From Butyrivibrio sp. INlla18 (GTDB lineage Bacteria; Bacillota; Clostridia; Lachnospirales; Lachnospiraceae), in the NCBI RefSeq assembly GCF_900103635.1, contig NZ_FMXK01000010.1:82824-146823 (forward strand): a DNA stretch of 64,000 nt, given 5' to 3'. Shown piece after piece: positions 1 to 8,705 of the stretch. The translations under genes and the position numbers were made by a program. Within the stretch, counting starts at the first letter, position 1. Each line of letters opens with the position of its first letter. The notes under the pieces were generated by a model. The model saw only the letters and a program-made list of their open reading frames with translations. It did no database searches and was not told where the DNA came from.

Positions 1-133
1 TGTTTTCGCCACCATTTTCCTGAGTATAAGAGCGCCTTACAAAAGCCTGTCGCAGAAGTTTTGGATTCTTAAACTTATACCCTCCTATCTGGTGTGGCAC
101 CATTCTTTCAAATAACCCTTCTCTTTTTTCCAT
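1..133 (-). CDS. RNase III-domain protein, N-terminal part (runs off the window)
   Basis: Only the first 44 codons are present; the gene continues beyond the left edge. The N-terminus contains the sequence YKFKNPKLLRQAFVRRSY, which fits the first helix of the ribonuclease III domain (the aFxxxxLLxqAfxxxSY signature just before the catalytic LEFxGD motif, which would lie outside the window). The start is the ATG at 131-133, preceded by AAAGGAG seven bases upstream. It may be a stand-alone RNase III-like protein rather than canonical Rnc, because homologues with this N-terminus lack a clear housekeeping context here. The missing catalytic motif limits certainty. Confidence 0.6.
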   Translation of the reverse strand, partial: MEKREGLFERMVPHQIGGYKFKNPKLLRQAFVRRSYTQENGGEN

Positions 134-400
134 AAAAAAAGCTCCTTTCGTTTCTGACAAAAGGCGCAATCATCTAACACAAAATAGACTACTCACATAT
201 CATGGTAATCATTCCGGTTAGACATGTAAGTTTAAATATTCTTTTCTATTTCCGAGAATTTACTAAGGCACACTTGCATATGCGGTAATAAATACATACA
301 AATAGAACTAAAGATTTAAAAGTATCACGCCTCGCTATATAGTTTCATGTGTATTATATCCCTTTTATGTTTCCTAGCGCAAGAATTAGCATTATATTCA
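134..400. other. Intergenic region without a recognised gene
   Basis: AT-rich spacer between the RNase III-like gene (transcribed leftwards) and the end of the KAP NTPase. It should contain the promoter of the former. No convincing ORF, RNA gene or repeat was seen. Confidence 0.5.
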
Positions 401-433
401 AAAAGGCACCTGCAATTGCGCAAGCACCTTTAA
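401..433 (-). terminator. Probable terminator after the KAP NTPase gene
   Basis: On the minus strand an imperfect hairpin (AAGGTGC paired with GTGCCTT, with two wobble pairs) is followed by TTTTT. It lies just past the stop codon of the NTPase. Confidence 0.45.
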
Positions 434-454
434 GCATATAAATACATCACATTT

Positions 455-1854
455 TTAAATCGTATAATCTGCATAAGGCGAGACAAAACTAACGGCTTTC
501 AATATTTTATGTTTGAGCCCCTTTTCAAATATTGCTTTTCCAACCTTTGTTTCATATTCGCCATGATCATATGTCTTGATGAATATAGCTTCGTATACAT
601 CCTTTATTTTTTGATTCTCTCTAACTTGTAGTTTTCCTTCTATCTCTTGATAAGATTCATTAGTATCCAATAAAAGGCTTGTAACCCAATCACCTAAAGC
701 ATCTGACATCAAAATTCTTTCAAGCCACATATGGTTTTTTCCATAAATGAACTCATCATATTGCTTTGTATCAGTAATCTTTAGTCCCATAATAATGGGA
801 ACTATTACAAAATATGCGATAAGATCAGCATTACCTCCATCATGTGAAAGAAATCTTCTTCTTTCAAATCCGCTATCACTTGCATTTGTATACTTATATG
901 CACAAACCTTTGACATTTGTAAATAACGTGACACCTCTCGCATTCCCATGTTCATCTGTCTTATGATTTCTAAACAAACAGTTTGCCTTAGATCCTTACT
1001 ACCATATCTCTCAATGCTCTGAACGTACTTTTCCATATCTATAGGAGGCAGTTCCATTCTAATGTCAAAGAATCGATCCATATATCTACAAGAATCGAAA
1101 TCTCCACCATAATAATTTTTTACCGTGTTTTGTAGTTCTCCAAAATTTATCGAAAACACAAATACAATGTTCTCGCACAAAAAATAATGTTTAATCCTTT
1201 CAAGGAGCTTTACAGCAAAAGCTGGCGAACAGCGATCAAGCTCATCCACAAAAATGACTAATTTTTCTCCTCTTTCCGGAAGAAATGATTGCAAAAATTT
1301 TTCTACTAGCAAATCCAAATCTTCATTTTGTTTTTGATCAGCAAAGATATCATGCCCCTTTATTTCTTCTAAGAAAGTATGAATATCTCTATCACATATT
1401 ATTCCTGCTACTGACGCAAGTATACCGCCCCAGGATTTTCTCTTTTCTTCAGCACAGCCATTATAATTATCCTTCATTATCTCATACAGCAAAGAAAGTA
1501 ACGGTTCTTTCTCGTCATCATGTTGCCATGTATCATAATATGCAGTTACCATAGGAACCCGCAAAAGTTCGTCATTATTTTTTTGAAAGCCATCCCATAT
1601 GTTTCTTACTCTAACTGCCTCATCAGATTCAAAAAAGGGAACATTAGGGTTTAAAGAATCAATGACAAGCTTGCTCTGTTTAACAAAAAAAGTCTTTCCT
1701 GTGCCCCATTTTCCATCTATTCCTATAGAGCATGATCCTTCTATGCTTTGAATCATCTTAACAAAAGAACAAACATCTGTAGTTCTTCCAATTGAGTCCT
1801 CAAAAAAGTCTTCATCAAATTTCTATTATTTGGCTTTAGATCCAGCGTTTTCAT
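455..1854 (-). pseudogene. KAP-family P-loop NTPase, frameshifted near its N-terminus
   Basis: The long frame (to about 1820) encodes a KAP NTPase: Walker A GKWGTGKT, Walker B KLVIFVDELDRC, and the KAP-type linker before Walker A. KAP proteins, named after Kidins220/ARMS and the phage-exclusion protein PifA, act near membranes and are common in defence islands. The apparent start at 1756 has no ribosome site. A good start (GGAGG then ATG at 1852-1854) opens another frame reading MKTLDLKPNNR, and after a one-base shift at the A-run (T-run 1820-1822 on the plus strand) the sequence continues KFDEDFFEDSIGRTTD, the expected KAP N-terminus. So one A appears lost. It could be an inactive gene, phase variation or a sequencing error. 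No membrane insertion was obvious in the P-loop. Confidence 0.75.
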
Positions 1855-1888
1855 TTTATTCCTCCGTAACTAATCCCCATTAGTATAA

Positions 1889-1927
1889 AAAGGGAGACTT
1901 CAACATCACCTTGTTCAGTCTCCCTTC
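1889..1927 (-). terminator. Rho-independent terminator after the restriction endonuclease gene
   Basis: Perfect 9-bp stem AGGGAGACT/AGTCTCCCT (1891-1899 and 1917-1925) followed on the minus strand by TTTTT. It closes the methyltransferase-endonuclease operon. Confidence 0.8.
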
Positions 1928-1961
1928 ATCCAATATCTATTCAGATATAGCAATGGTTATC

Positions 1962-2849
1962 TCATTGCTTATTCAGTTTATCTGCATACGCATATAGACG
2001 ATCTAAGATTCTGCCCTCATGTTCTCCATCAATTGTTTCATTAAAGCCATTATATGTGCTAAATCCCAACATATAAATTGCCATGGCCATAGCTAATTCG
2101 TTGGGTTCTATCTTAGTTGATTCTGCTATTGCTCTTAGCTCATCTGCAACTCTATCCTTAGGAGCTCTAACTGTTTTACTTTCAGAAACTACTTTTTGTA
2201 TCACTTCAGGAAGTGCCATGCACGTTTTATAAAAAGCCCTCTCATCTCCGGTAACCAATGCATAGAATTGATCCATACTCACTCTACGAATTCGCTTATG
2301 CGATACCTTTTCATTATTTACAGTAGTTTCCCACTTGATGTTCTGAGACTTTTTCGCTATCGCCTCAACCAGAAAACACGCACAATCATCATCTTTTAAC
2401 AACTGCGCTTGCATTTTAATATAGGTTTTACCTGCAGATGCTGAATTCATAGTGTTGTGTTTATTTTTCATTTCAACATACACAGTATGAACCACATCGC
2501 CATCAGGAAGGGCAATCCCATTTTCATCCTTAAATATCACATCCCAGCCACCTTCAGTTCCATTGTCCGGAACATGGCACTTATCCATATACTGGAAAAT
2601 CCTTTGATGAAAATATCCTATATCGTTGTTGTTAGACTTGTCCCTTTGCCTAAATATTTCATTACTGACAATTTCATCCCATGAAGCATGGTAAACAGTT
2701 TTATCAAAAATCATTTTTACTGGATCAATGATATTTGAATTGAATTTCTTTATGTTATAAGGCTCTAGTTTATCTCCATACTTAGCAATAGTAGCTTCAA
2801 CATGCTTAACAAAATCGTCTTCTTTTATAAAATCAAGCTCCCAGCGCAA
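1962..2849 (-). CDS. Type II restriction endonuclease, Eco47II/Sau96I family
   Basis: The 295-residue protein has the signature blocks of the Eco47II family: FNSNIIDPVKMIFDK (36-50), RQRDKSNNNDIGYFHQ (67-82), EMKNKHNTMNSAS (126-138) and the IRRVSMDQFYALVTGD block. D103 and E126-x-K128 are the likely PD-(D/E)XK metal site. The family cleaves GGNCC, so this is the inferred target. It starts at a TTG within the last codons of the methyltransferase; GGAGG nine bases upstream and a stop codon just before the TTG leave no other start. The overlap suggests translational coupling so that methylation precedes cleavage. Looks intact. Confidence 0.87.
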   Translation of the reverse strand: MRWELDFIKEDDFVKHVEATIAKYGDKLEPYNIKKFNSNIIDPVKMIFDKTVYHASWDEIVSNEIFRQRDKSNNNDIGYFHQRIFQYMDKCHVPDNGTEGGWDVIFKDENGIALPDGDVVHTVYVEMKNKHNTMNSASAGKTYIKMQAQLLKDDDCACFLVEAIAKKSQNIKWETTVNNEKVSHKRIRRVSMDQFYALVTGDERAFYKTCMALPEVIQKVVSESKTVRAPKDRVADELRAIAESTKIEPNELAMAMAIYMLGFSTYNGFNETIDGEHEGRILDRLYAYADKLNKQ

Positions 2850-3855
2850 TTACATTAGCCTCCAATGTCTTCTTTATCTCTGCAGCTACTTCATATGCCA
2901 AATTCACTGGTACAGCATTTCCAACCTGCTTGTACTGTGACATTATGCTACCACAAAACTCCCAATCATCTGGAAAACTCTGGCATCTGGCATTCTCTCT
3001 TATGGTAAAAGGTCTAGCCTCCAAGGGGTGGCACCTTTCCGTCTGCTTCTGAGAAGGTGATGTCAAAACTGTAAGAGCCGGCTCATCCAAGCTCAATCTT
3101 CGCAATATACCAGTCCTTCCTCCTTCCATAAACCAGCAACTCTTCATATAATCCTTTGCCACATCTGGATCAATATCACGCCAATACCCACCAGGAGGAA
3201 CCATTTCAAATATCTTTCTCTTCTTTTCTCCATATGGAGTGTAAGGCGAATCCGGTACATCTTTTAAGATATCTCTCAAAACCGGCTTATAATCATGTGG
3301 TTTAGGAAAATCAAAATGTAATACATTAGCAAGATCTTTTCTTATTCCAATAGTAATAAGTCGTTCTCTTTTCTGTGCAACACCGTAGTCCCACGCATTA
3401 AGAACCTGCTTTTGTATTTCATATCCAGCATCTTCGAAAACATTTAGCATTGTCTGGTATGTTTTGCCGCCATCATGAGTAAGAAGGCCTCTTACATTCT
3501 CAAATAAAAACATTTTGGGCTGAAGCTTCTGAAGGAACACCGCGTAGTGATAGAATAAAGTTCCACGAGTGTCTTCAAAGCCCAACCGCTTTCCTGCATA
3601 AGAAAAAGCTTGGCAAGGAGCTCCTCCAGATAACAGATCTAATTCACCCTTAGCTATGCCAAAATACTCTTCCAAATCCAAGCATGAAATATTCGCAATA
3701 TCATCATGAATAACATTCCATTTAGGCCGATTCAATTTCAATGTTTCACATGCATCAGCATCAAACTCAATCAGCCCCAAAGTATCAAATCCAGCTTTTT
3801 CCACACCAAGCGCTAATCCGCCAGCACCAGCAAATAACTCAATAGTCGTGCACAT
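2833..3855 (-). CDS. DNA (cytosine-5-)-methyltransferase of the GGNCC system
   Basis: C5-cytosine methyltransferase with motif I FAGAGG (8-13), catalytic PCQ (80-82), ENV (119-121), the QKRERLI motif VIII and the C-terminal QVGNAVP motif X. It transfers methyl from SAM to cytosine in the site cut by the overlapping endonuclease gene. The ATG at 3855 is preferred, since the family starts directly with the IELFAGAGG strand; a TTG eleven codons earlier is possible. The target-recognition region after motif VIII is the part that would confirm GGNCC specificity. All key motifs are intact, so the pair is probably active. Confidence 0.93.
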   Translation of the reverse strand: MCTTIELFAGAGGLALGVEKAGFDTLGLIEFDADACETLKLNRPKWNVIHDDIANISCLDLEEYFGIAKGELDLLSGGAPCQAFSYAGKRLGFEDTRGTLFYHYAVFLQKLQPKMFLFENVRGLLTHDGGKTYQTMLNVFEDAGYEIQKQVLNAWDYGVAQKRERLITIGIRKDLANVLHFDFPKPHDYKPVLRDILKDVPDSPYTPYGEKKRKIFEMVPPGGYWRDIDPDVAKDYMKSCWFMEGGRTGILRRLSLDEPALTVLTSPSQKQTERCHPLEARPFTIRENARCQSFPDDWEFCGSIMSQYKQVGNAVPVNLAYEVAAEIKKTLEANVIALGA

Positions 3856-4171
3856 ATTTACCACTTCTCTTCCCTTAATATCCACCAAAAACTACTTTTG
3901 ATTTTAACATAATTCATGATTCATTTAAACATTGAACCGATATGGTCAACATAACTCCTCACACTCTATTATTGTCTTTTTTTAAGTCCAATAAAAATAC
4001 CAGTTAAAAAATTACCCTTTCCTTTCCCCTTTCCGTTATCACAGTTCTTTTAAGAAAATCAAAATACAATATGTAGCTTAAAATAAAAAGTGGATATTTA
4101 AATTGTTTTTTAGTCAATTTTAATATTTTGTATCTTCAATTGTTACTTTAGAATCAGGTTTCAGGGGCAAT
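3856..4171. other. AT-rich intergenic region
   Basis: No coding potential was recognised. It should hold the promoter of the methyltransferase gene; a minus-strand GTTAAAAT near 3905 is a possible -10. Nothing else supported. Confidence 0.4.
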
Positions 4172-4202
4172 AAAAAAAGGGAGCAACATTGCTCCCTTTT
4201 GT
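4172..4202 (-). terminator. Bidirectional-looking terminator
   Basis: GGGAGCA and TGCTCCC (4179-4185, 4190-4196) form a hairpin flanked by A-run and T-run, so it could end transcription on either strand. It separates the GHKL-nuclease gene from the methyltransferase operon. Confidence 0.75.
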
Positions 4203-4247
4203 CTAATCACTAAAATTAGGCACTAGTTACTACTTTTTTATATTCCT

Positions 4248-4320
4248 TTAGGCGTAATACCCCTTATACTGTTTTGGAGTCAGATAATCAAATGAATAGG
4301 CAGGTCTTATTCCTATCACT
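4248..4320 (-). pseudogene. Possible transposase C-terminal remnant
   Basis: Immediately after the GHKL gene, in another frame, about 23 codons read VIGIRPAYSFDYLTPKQYKG and then end in a stop. This resembles the last helix of rve-type (IS3-like) transposases, where a TPxxY motif is common. No other part of an element is visible. It is a short match and could be chance. Confidence 0.35.
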
Positions 4321-6022
4321 CTTGATCCAAAAGCATTATTTTTAACTCTTCTTCTATATACTCTTTTAAGCATATTACTCGGATTTTTAAAGCTGCATCA
4401 TCAGTATCTAAATAATACCTTCTTGGTTTATCGCCTTCTTTAGGTATTATTCTCAAAATACGTGTTGCATCCTCCACCGAAGTTTTTAGTATACTTCCAT
4501 CTTTTATTTTAGAAGAAAGCTCCCAGCATACAATATATCGAATATTTGTGAATGAATGATTAAATTCTGTCGCACCTAACTGATATTTCAATTCCACATA
4601 CCAAAATTCACAATCAGATATCTTGTTTTCAGTTTTATTCCTTGCTAATAAATCTATTCCTGCAGACTCATCATAATCCAATGGTTCAAAATCAAAATTC
4701 TCTGGATTCAAAGTGTATAACGAAATGAACAAGCCATATAATTCTGCTTCGTTTCTGGGAGTTAAAAATACTCTATTATTTAACGTAAAATATTTTTTTT
4801 GAGTAACCAATTCCTTTCTTTTTTTGAACGCTGCTTTCTCAAATTCTATGGTTTTCGCCTCTTCCTTCCACTTTTTTAGTGTAACAACATCATTACTATA
4901 TAGGTCAATATCTATTTCATTAATTATGTTTTGTACAGCCTTTTTTAATTCATCAATAATTTGCTGATTAGTATTAGCGATCGTTCCCCTGTTAGCTGTC
5001 AGTCTTAATTTTTGGCAATTTACAAAACCATGTAATAGGCCATATGAATTTGAACCTGTTCCAAACGATGTAATCCATTCATTTACCCTTTGAATAGGTA
5101 CATAATCCTTGCAAAGCCATATTCCATATCTATCAGATACTTTATATGCGCCAGTCATTTTATTTTTTTTCATTCTAATCATATTGTTATAATTTCTTTT
5201 TGCCTCATCGCCCTCAAAATATATAACAACATCATATTTTACTTCTGGCATTGACTCTAATGTTTGATTAGCATAAACAAATTTTTTTACATAATAGTCA
5301 GCAGCATTTTCTCCATGCTCCTCAAAAAGCGCATTTATATCATTGTTTTCAGGAGCAAATCTATGCCCCATAGTCAACTCCTCTGGCTCATCCACATCCA
5401 ACGCTTTCAAATAAACTTTAAAATCACGGATATCCTTCTTCTCAAACTGACTTTCAATTGTGCCAAGTACTGTAAACCAGTATAGATAGTCTTTTATTAT
5501 GTCTTGTTTAAGCTTAGCTCTCTGGTTATTATTGTATCCTTCTATTGTTATGCTGGTTCCTCTAGGAAACTTTTCTGCACTTTCTCTAACAAGTGGACAA
5601 TGCACTTTACCTGCATTTAATTGTGTAAAAGCTCCCTCGCACTCTGACTCATATGAATTCTTTCCATCTGAAGTATGTACTACAACTTTATCTGAACGCA
5701 AATATATCTTTGTTCCATGTCCTTTTTCACCTATAGATTTATTATTTTCTCTAGATTTTGAATCTCCTAGATTCCAAAAGTTATTTATTATGGTATCCTT
5801 ATCCATTCCAATACCATTATCAATTAGCTCAATTACCAGTTTGTCCTGACCGGATATTTCTTTTACATTTATTAGTATCTTAAATTCTGTAGCCCCCCAA
5901 TCATAAGCATTATGGAGTGCCTCCCTAAATAATTCCATTGGATCTCCAAAATCACTGGCAATTTCCAAAAATTCAGCTGATTCGTTTACTTTAGGTGATA
6001 TTTTTTCCCAATTGTCTTGCAT
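4316..6022 (-). CDS. MORC-like GHKL ATPase with C-terminal PD-(D/E)XK nuclease-like domain
   Basis: The N-terminal 200 residues are a GHKL (Hsp90/MutL-type) ATPase: E34-x3-N38 metal-binding box, DNGIGM (68-73) and GEKGHG (98-103). A central region follows that resembles the S5-like domain of this class. The C-terminus has D457 in GIDLLAR and E477-L-K479 in WYVELKYQL, the spacing of a PD-(D/E)XK nuclease core. Prokaryotic MORC-type ATPases are known from restriction-modification neighbourhoods, and this gene sits just upstream of one. It has a GGGGG ribosome site before its ATG and its own terminator. I infer DNA binding and ATP-gated cleavage in phage defence; the nuclease assignment rests on motif spacing. 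Confidence 0.75.
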   Translation of the reverse strand: MQDNWEKISPKVNESAEFLEIASDFGDPMELFREALHNAYDWGATEFKILINVKEISGQDKLVIELIDNGIGMDKDTIINNFWNLGDSKSRENNKSIGEKGHGTKIYLRSDKVVVHTSDGKNSYESECEGAFTQLNAGKVHCPLVRESAEKFPRGTSITIEGYNNNQRAKLKQDIIKDYLYWFTVLGTIESQFEKKDIRDFKVYLKALDVDEPEELTMGHRFAPENNDINALFEEHGENAADYYVKKFVYANQTLESMPEVKYDVVIYFEGDEAKRNYNNMIRMKKNKMTGAYKVSDRYGIWLCKDYVPIQRVNEWITSFGTGSNSYGLLHGFVNCQKLRLTANRGTIANTNQQIIDELKKAVQNIINEIDIDLYSNDVVTLKKWKEEAKTIEFEKAAFKKRKELVTQKKYFTLNNRVFLTPRNEAELYGLFISLYTLNPENFDFEPLDYDESAGIDLLARNKTENKISDCEFWYVELKYQLGATEFNHSFTNIRYIVCWELSSKIKDGSILKTSVEDATRILRIIPKEGDKPRRYYLDTDDAALKIRVICLKEYIEEELKIMLLDQE

Positions 6023-6040
6023 TTTTGCCCCCTAGATCAT

Positions 6041-6052
6041 TTGTCCTGACAA
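6041..6052. promoter_or_regulatory. Small palindrome upstream of the GHKL gene
   Basis: TTGTCCTGACAA is a perfect 5-bp inverted repeat with a two-base centre, about 20 bases before the ATG. It could be an operator, but no cognate regulator is visible. Confidence 0.3.
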
Positions 6053-6098
6053 TTAATTAGATCATACTAATCAAGTCTTTTCAAGATCTATAATATAA

Positions 6099-6128
6099 TC
6101 AAAAAAGCAGCCAAAAGGCTGCTTTTCA
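6099..6128 (-). terminator. Rho-independent terminator of the two-gene membrane operon
   Basis: AAAAGCAGCC/GGCTGCTTTT stem with AAAA loop and a minus-strand T-run. It overlaps the stop codon of the membrane-protein gene. Confidence 0.85.
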
Positions 6129-6767
6129 TTCTTTGGTTTCAGTCGTCTTATTATTCTCTACTATCTCTTTTATTCGAGAATAAGCATGGAGATTAAATAT
6201 TTGAAAAATATTAAATATAAAACTTGTAACTTCCCAAATACCCTCAATATTGCTATGTAAAAGTAAAAACACTAAAAAACCAGAAATACCTATATTTAAT
6301 TTGTTACTAACAAACATACACCAATCACTAGGAATCACGTGCGTAAATATGATTACAAACAAATCTATTACTACACACGTCATTTGAAAAATCATTAATT
6401 CAACAAAAGAATCATTAGTACCTATCAAGCCATTTTCTTCTTTTTCAACACTCAACAAAGCAACCAATAGCTTATCATTCATTAGTGCTTGAAAAAGCGC
6501 ATAGCCTGTAAAAACAACAGCTAAAAGTGCAATTACAATAGTCATTATAACTCCTAGAATTTCTCTCGTGCATATAACAGTTTCATATTGAGTTGCTATA
6601 TGAACTGCAAAAAAACCTTCTAGCGAAATGAACAAAATTTTCCTGACCACATTATTTTTTTTGAATAAAAAAATCTTAAGAGAACTGAATAGCACCTTGA
6701 TAGAACTTTTTTTCTCTGCTAATTTTTCTGCATTTTTCTCAGCTTTATCTAAATTAATAGTAATCAC
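6126..6767 (-). CDS. Multi-pass membrane protein, second gene of an unknown two-gene operon
   Basis: 213 residues: a charged, Lys-rich N-terminal 40 residues (possibly coiled), then hydrophobic segments near 43-60, 70-95, 122-145, 157-172 and perhaps 178-192, and a short polar tail. I do not recognise a family. The ATG overlaps the stop of the upstream gene (ATGA), so the two are translationally coupled and probably act together. A soluble protein paired with a membrane protein in a defence island often means sensor plus membrane-damaging effector, as in Kiwa-like or abortive-infection pairs; this is inference only. Confidence 0.75.
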   Translation of the reverse strand: MITINLDKAEKNAEKLAEKKSSIKVLFSSLKIFLFKKNNVVRKILFISLEGFFAVHIATQYETVICTREILGVIMTIVIALLAVVFTGYALFQALMNDKLLVALLSVEKEENGLIGTNDSFVELMIFQMTCVVIDLFVIIFTHVIPSDWCMFVSNKLNIGISGFLVFLLLHSNIEGIWEVTSFIFNIFQIFNLHAYSRIKEIVENNKTTETKE

Positions 6768-7696
6768 CTCGATTCACTTATAGATCTTATCTTGTCCTCA
6801 TTTCTATTATATATCTCTTGATGCGCCTCATTAGTCACAATCAATTCTTCAATTTGTGACGTAGCCGTTACTAATTCTTGAGTTTCTGATCCGATATCTT
6901 CACCATCATCTATATCCATAGCATACTTTACTGAAAGCTCATCATCGGTTAATTTTGCCTTTCGCTTGTCTTTTGTAACCACATTCAATATCGGCTTAAT
7001 CGTTCCTGCAGCTTGCGCAAGTATAGTCTTTATCCCGTCAAAAAAAGTAGGACTATTAAATGTTATAGATCCTGTTTTACACCCTAAATCTTTTCTTGCA
7101 TTATTCGACAAGATTCCGAATGCCTCTGTATAATCTTTATCACCATTCAATGGATAAAACCTTAATGTCAAACAATTAACTTTTTCAACATCTGTCAAGA
7201 CTTCTTTCATACTTTTGAGATTAGGAATCCCCACTATATTTACCACTGCATATTCTAGCTTTTTTTCGTTTTCATCACTATTCACACTTTTTATATATCT
7301 ATCAAAAACATACTTAATAGTTGTTCTAAAATTGGCTAGAGACGGGCTACCTTTCTGATTTGGCAAAAAAATCATTCTGTGATTCAACAGATTAATGGCA
7401 AATGAAGAATATGGAGCAGCCGAATGTTTCTCATCTTTTTCAACTAACTCTCCAGATTCATTTAAATCAGTTTTTATTTCCAAAATAGTCTTTTTTACTA
7501 TTTTCCCTGTAAGGACATAATTATTTTTGTTCTTATATATATCTATATCCTTAAATAAAAATTCATTTTCATCCTTTTTTTTGACTATTCCAGCCCTTAA
7601 TGCCGGAATAACAATCGTATCAAAGCAGTCTAACATCGGCAATTCATCTTCACCAAAAACAACATTGAAATTGGCAATTTGCGCACTTTTTTTCAT
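6764..7696 (-). CDS. Unrecognised 310-residue soluble protein, first gene of the two-gene operon
   Basis: No family assigned. The N-terminal half is beta-rich; a conserved-looking block near 95-125 reads APYSSFAINLLNHRMIFLPN followed by GSPSLANFRTTI. The C-terminal 60 residues are acidic and helical. No signal peptide or membrane segment. GGGGG lies before the ATG, and its stop overlaps the start of the membrane protein. AT-rich like the rest of the island, which suggests co-acquisition. It could be the sensor or nucleic-acid-binding partner of the membrane protein; there is no direct evidence for either role. Confidence 0.75.
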   Translation of the reverse strand: MKKSAQIANFNVVFGEDELPMLDCFDTIVIPALRAGIVKKKDENEFLFKDIDIYKNKNNYVLTGKIVKKTILEIKTDLNESGELVEKDEKHSAAPYSSFAINLLNHRMIFLPNQKGSPSLANFRTTIKYVFDRYIKSVNSDENEKKLEYAVVNIVGIPNLKSMKEVLTDVEKVNCLTLRFYPLNGDKDYTEAFGILSNNARKDLGCKTGSITFNSPTFFDGIKTILAQAAGTIKPILNVVTKDKRKAKLTDDELSVKYAMDIDDGEDIGSETQELVTATSQIEELIVTNEAHQEIYNRNEDKIRSISESR

Positions 7697-7797
7697 ATAA
7701 TTCCCTACCCCCTTGAGTCTGTTCTAATCTAGCAATTATAATACTATTCTATTGTACTGCACTTGAAATATAATACCAGTTTTTTACTTCAATTTGT

Positions 7798-7983
7798 TTA
7801 CTCTTCATCCAACTCATCTTCAAACTCCAGCCACCCAAGCAGCCTATCTTCTTCCCTCTCTCTTCTTAACTGGTCCTGTCTGCAGTCGAAGTCGCGGCGC
7901 TCTTTTGCGCTCATGTCTTTTACTAGATCCTTGTACTCTTTATCTGTGAGTCTTACGTCTTTATCTCTTTTACCAAAGAACAT
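7798..7983 (-). CDS. Small charged hypothetical protein
   Basis: 61 residues, very rich in Asp, Glu, Lys and Arg (for example ERRDFDCRQDQLRREREEDR), probably helical and cytoplasmic. The ATG at 7983 follows AAGGAGG at ideal spacing; a longer frame upstream of it has no ribosome site. Function unknown. Confidence 0.65.
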   Translation of the reverse strand: MFFGKRDKDVRLTDKEYKDLVKDMSAKERRDFDCRQDQLRREREEDRLLGWLEFEDELDEE

Positions 7984-7999
7984 AGCTGACCTCCTTTTA

Positions 8000-8263
8000 T
8001 CATCTAAACCACAATATATATGGCAGGATTTTTGTAAATCCCTTAGACCTTTCTTCCATAACACGGTGGTATAGTTCAGGATCTTTTTTCTTGAGTTTTG
8101 CTGTTTCTATTTCTATGGCTATCATAGATACCACCAATCTGACAGCAGTACATATCATCCATAGCAGAAAAAGTATTGTTGCTACAACAATTATCCCAAA
8201 TGCTATCGTAAAAAAATCATAGGTATTTCCTCTCTTCTTTTTCTTCTTTTTACCTATGATCAA
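8000..8263 (-). CDS. Small single-pass membrane protein
   Basis: 87 residues: a Lys-rich N-terminus (GKKKKKKRGNTYDFF), one long hydrophobic helix at about 18-50, then a charged tail ending TKILPYILWFR. The lysines before the helix predict a cytoplasmic N-terminus. The only possible start is TTG with a poor ribosome site, so expression is uncertain. It sits 16 bases upstream of the small charged protein and may be co-transcribed with it. Confidence 0.5.
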   Translation of the reverse strand: MIIGKKKKKKRGNTYDFFTIAFGIIVVATILFLLWMICTAVRLVVSMIAIEIETAKLKKKDPELYHRVMEERSKGFTKILPYILWFR

Positions 8264-8406
8264 TTTACATCATGAAATATCCTATAAAGTTCCCAACTAC
8301 ATATTGCGGCGTTGCAGCTCTTTTGACAAGAGAAAATGCAATATATAGTGCCAACAAAAAAGCAGCCTTACATTTCCGCAAAGCTACTTACTTTTACTAC
8401 CCTTCA

Positions 8407-8595
8407 TCAAAATGAGCTATCAGAGGCCACACCGAGCCTACATCCAATTTTTTCTACAAGCCATGCATCTTCCACGGACACATACCTTATCTCGTCATTT
8501 TCATCCACTAGTGTCACAGACACTCTAGGCTGCTGCCCAGGCTGAAGTTCTTCACATCCATAGTCGCCATCATATATTTGCTTTATAGTCCACAT
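8407..8595 (-). CDS. Small hypothetical protein
   Basis: 62 residues, acidic, starting MWTIKQIYDGDYGCEE, with alternating strands typical of a small beta fold. AAAGGAG lies upstream of the ATG. The sequence has no motif that I can link to a function. Confidence 0.65.
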   Translation of the reverse strand: MWTIKQIYDGDYGCEELQPGQQPRVSVTLVDENDEIRYVSVEDAWLVEKIGCRLGVASDSSF

Positions 8596-8705
8596 GATTC
8601 ATGCTCCTTTTTGAAATATTATACTATAATGATGAAAAATCAGAAGGTATCATCGGCTCCTTTGTGATAAAATAGCAAGTGCAGTTTATTTAAGGGGGAT
8701 TGGTC

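Noticed and set aside
6126..7696. Kiwa (KwaAB) defence pair
   Set aside because: Sizes are similar, but gene order is reversed and I could not recognise the DUF4868 signature; left as unknown.
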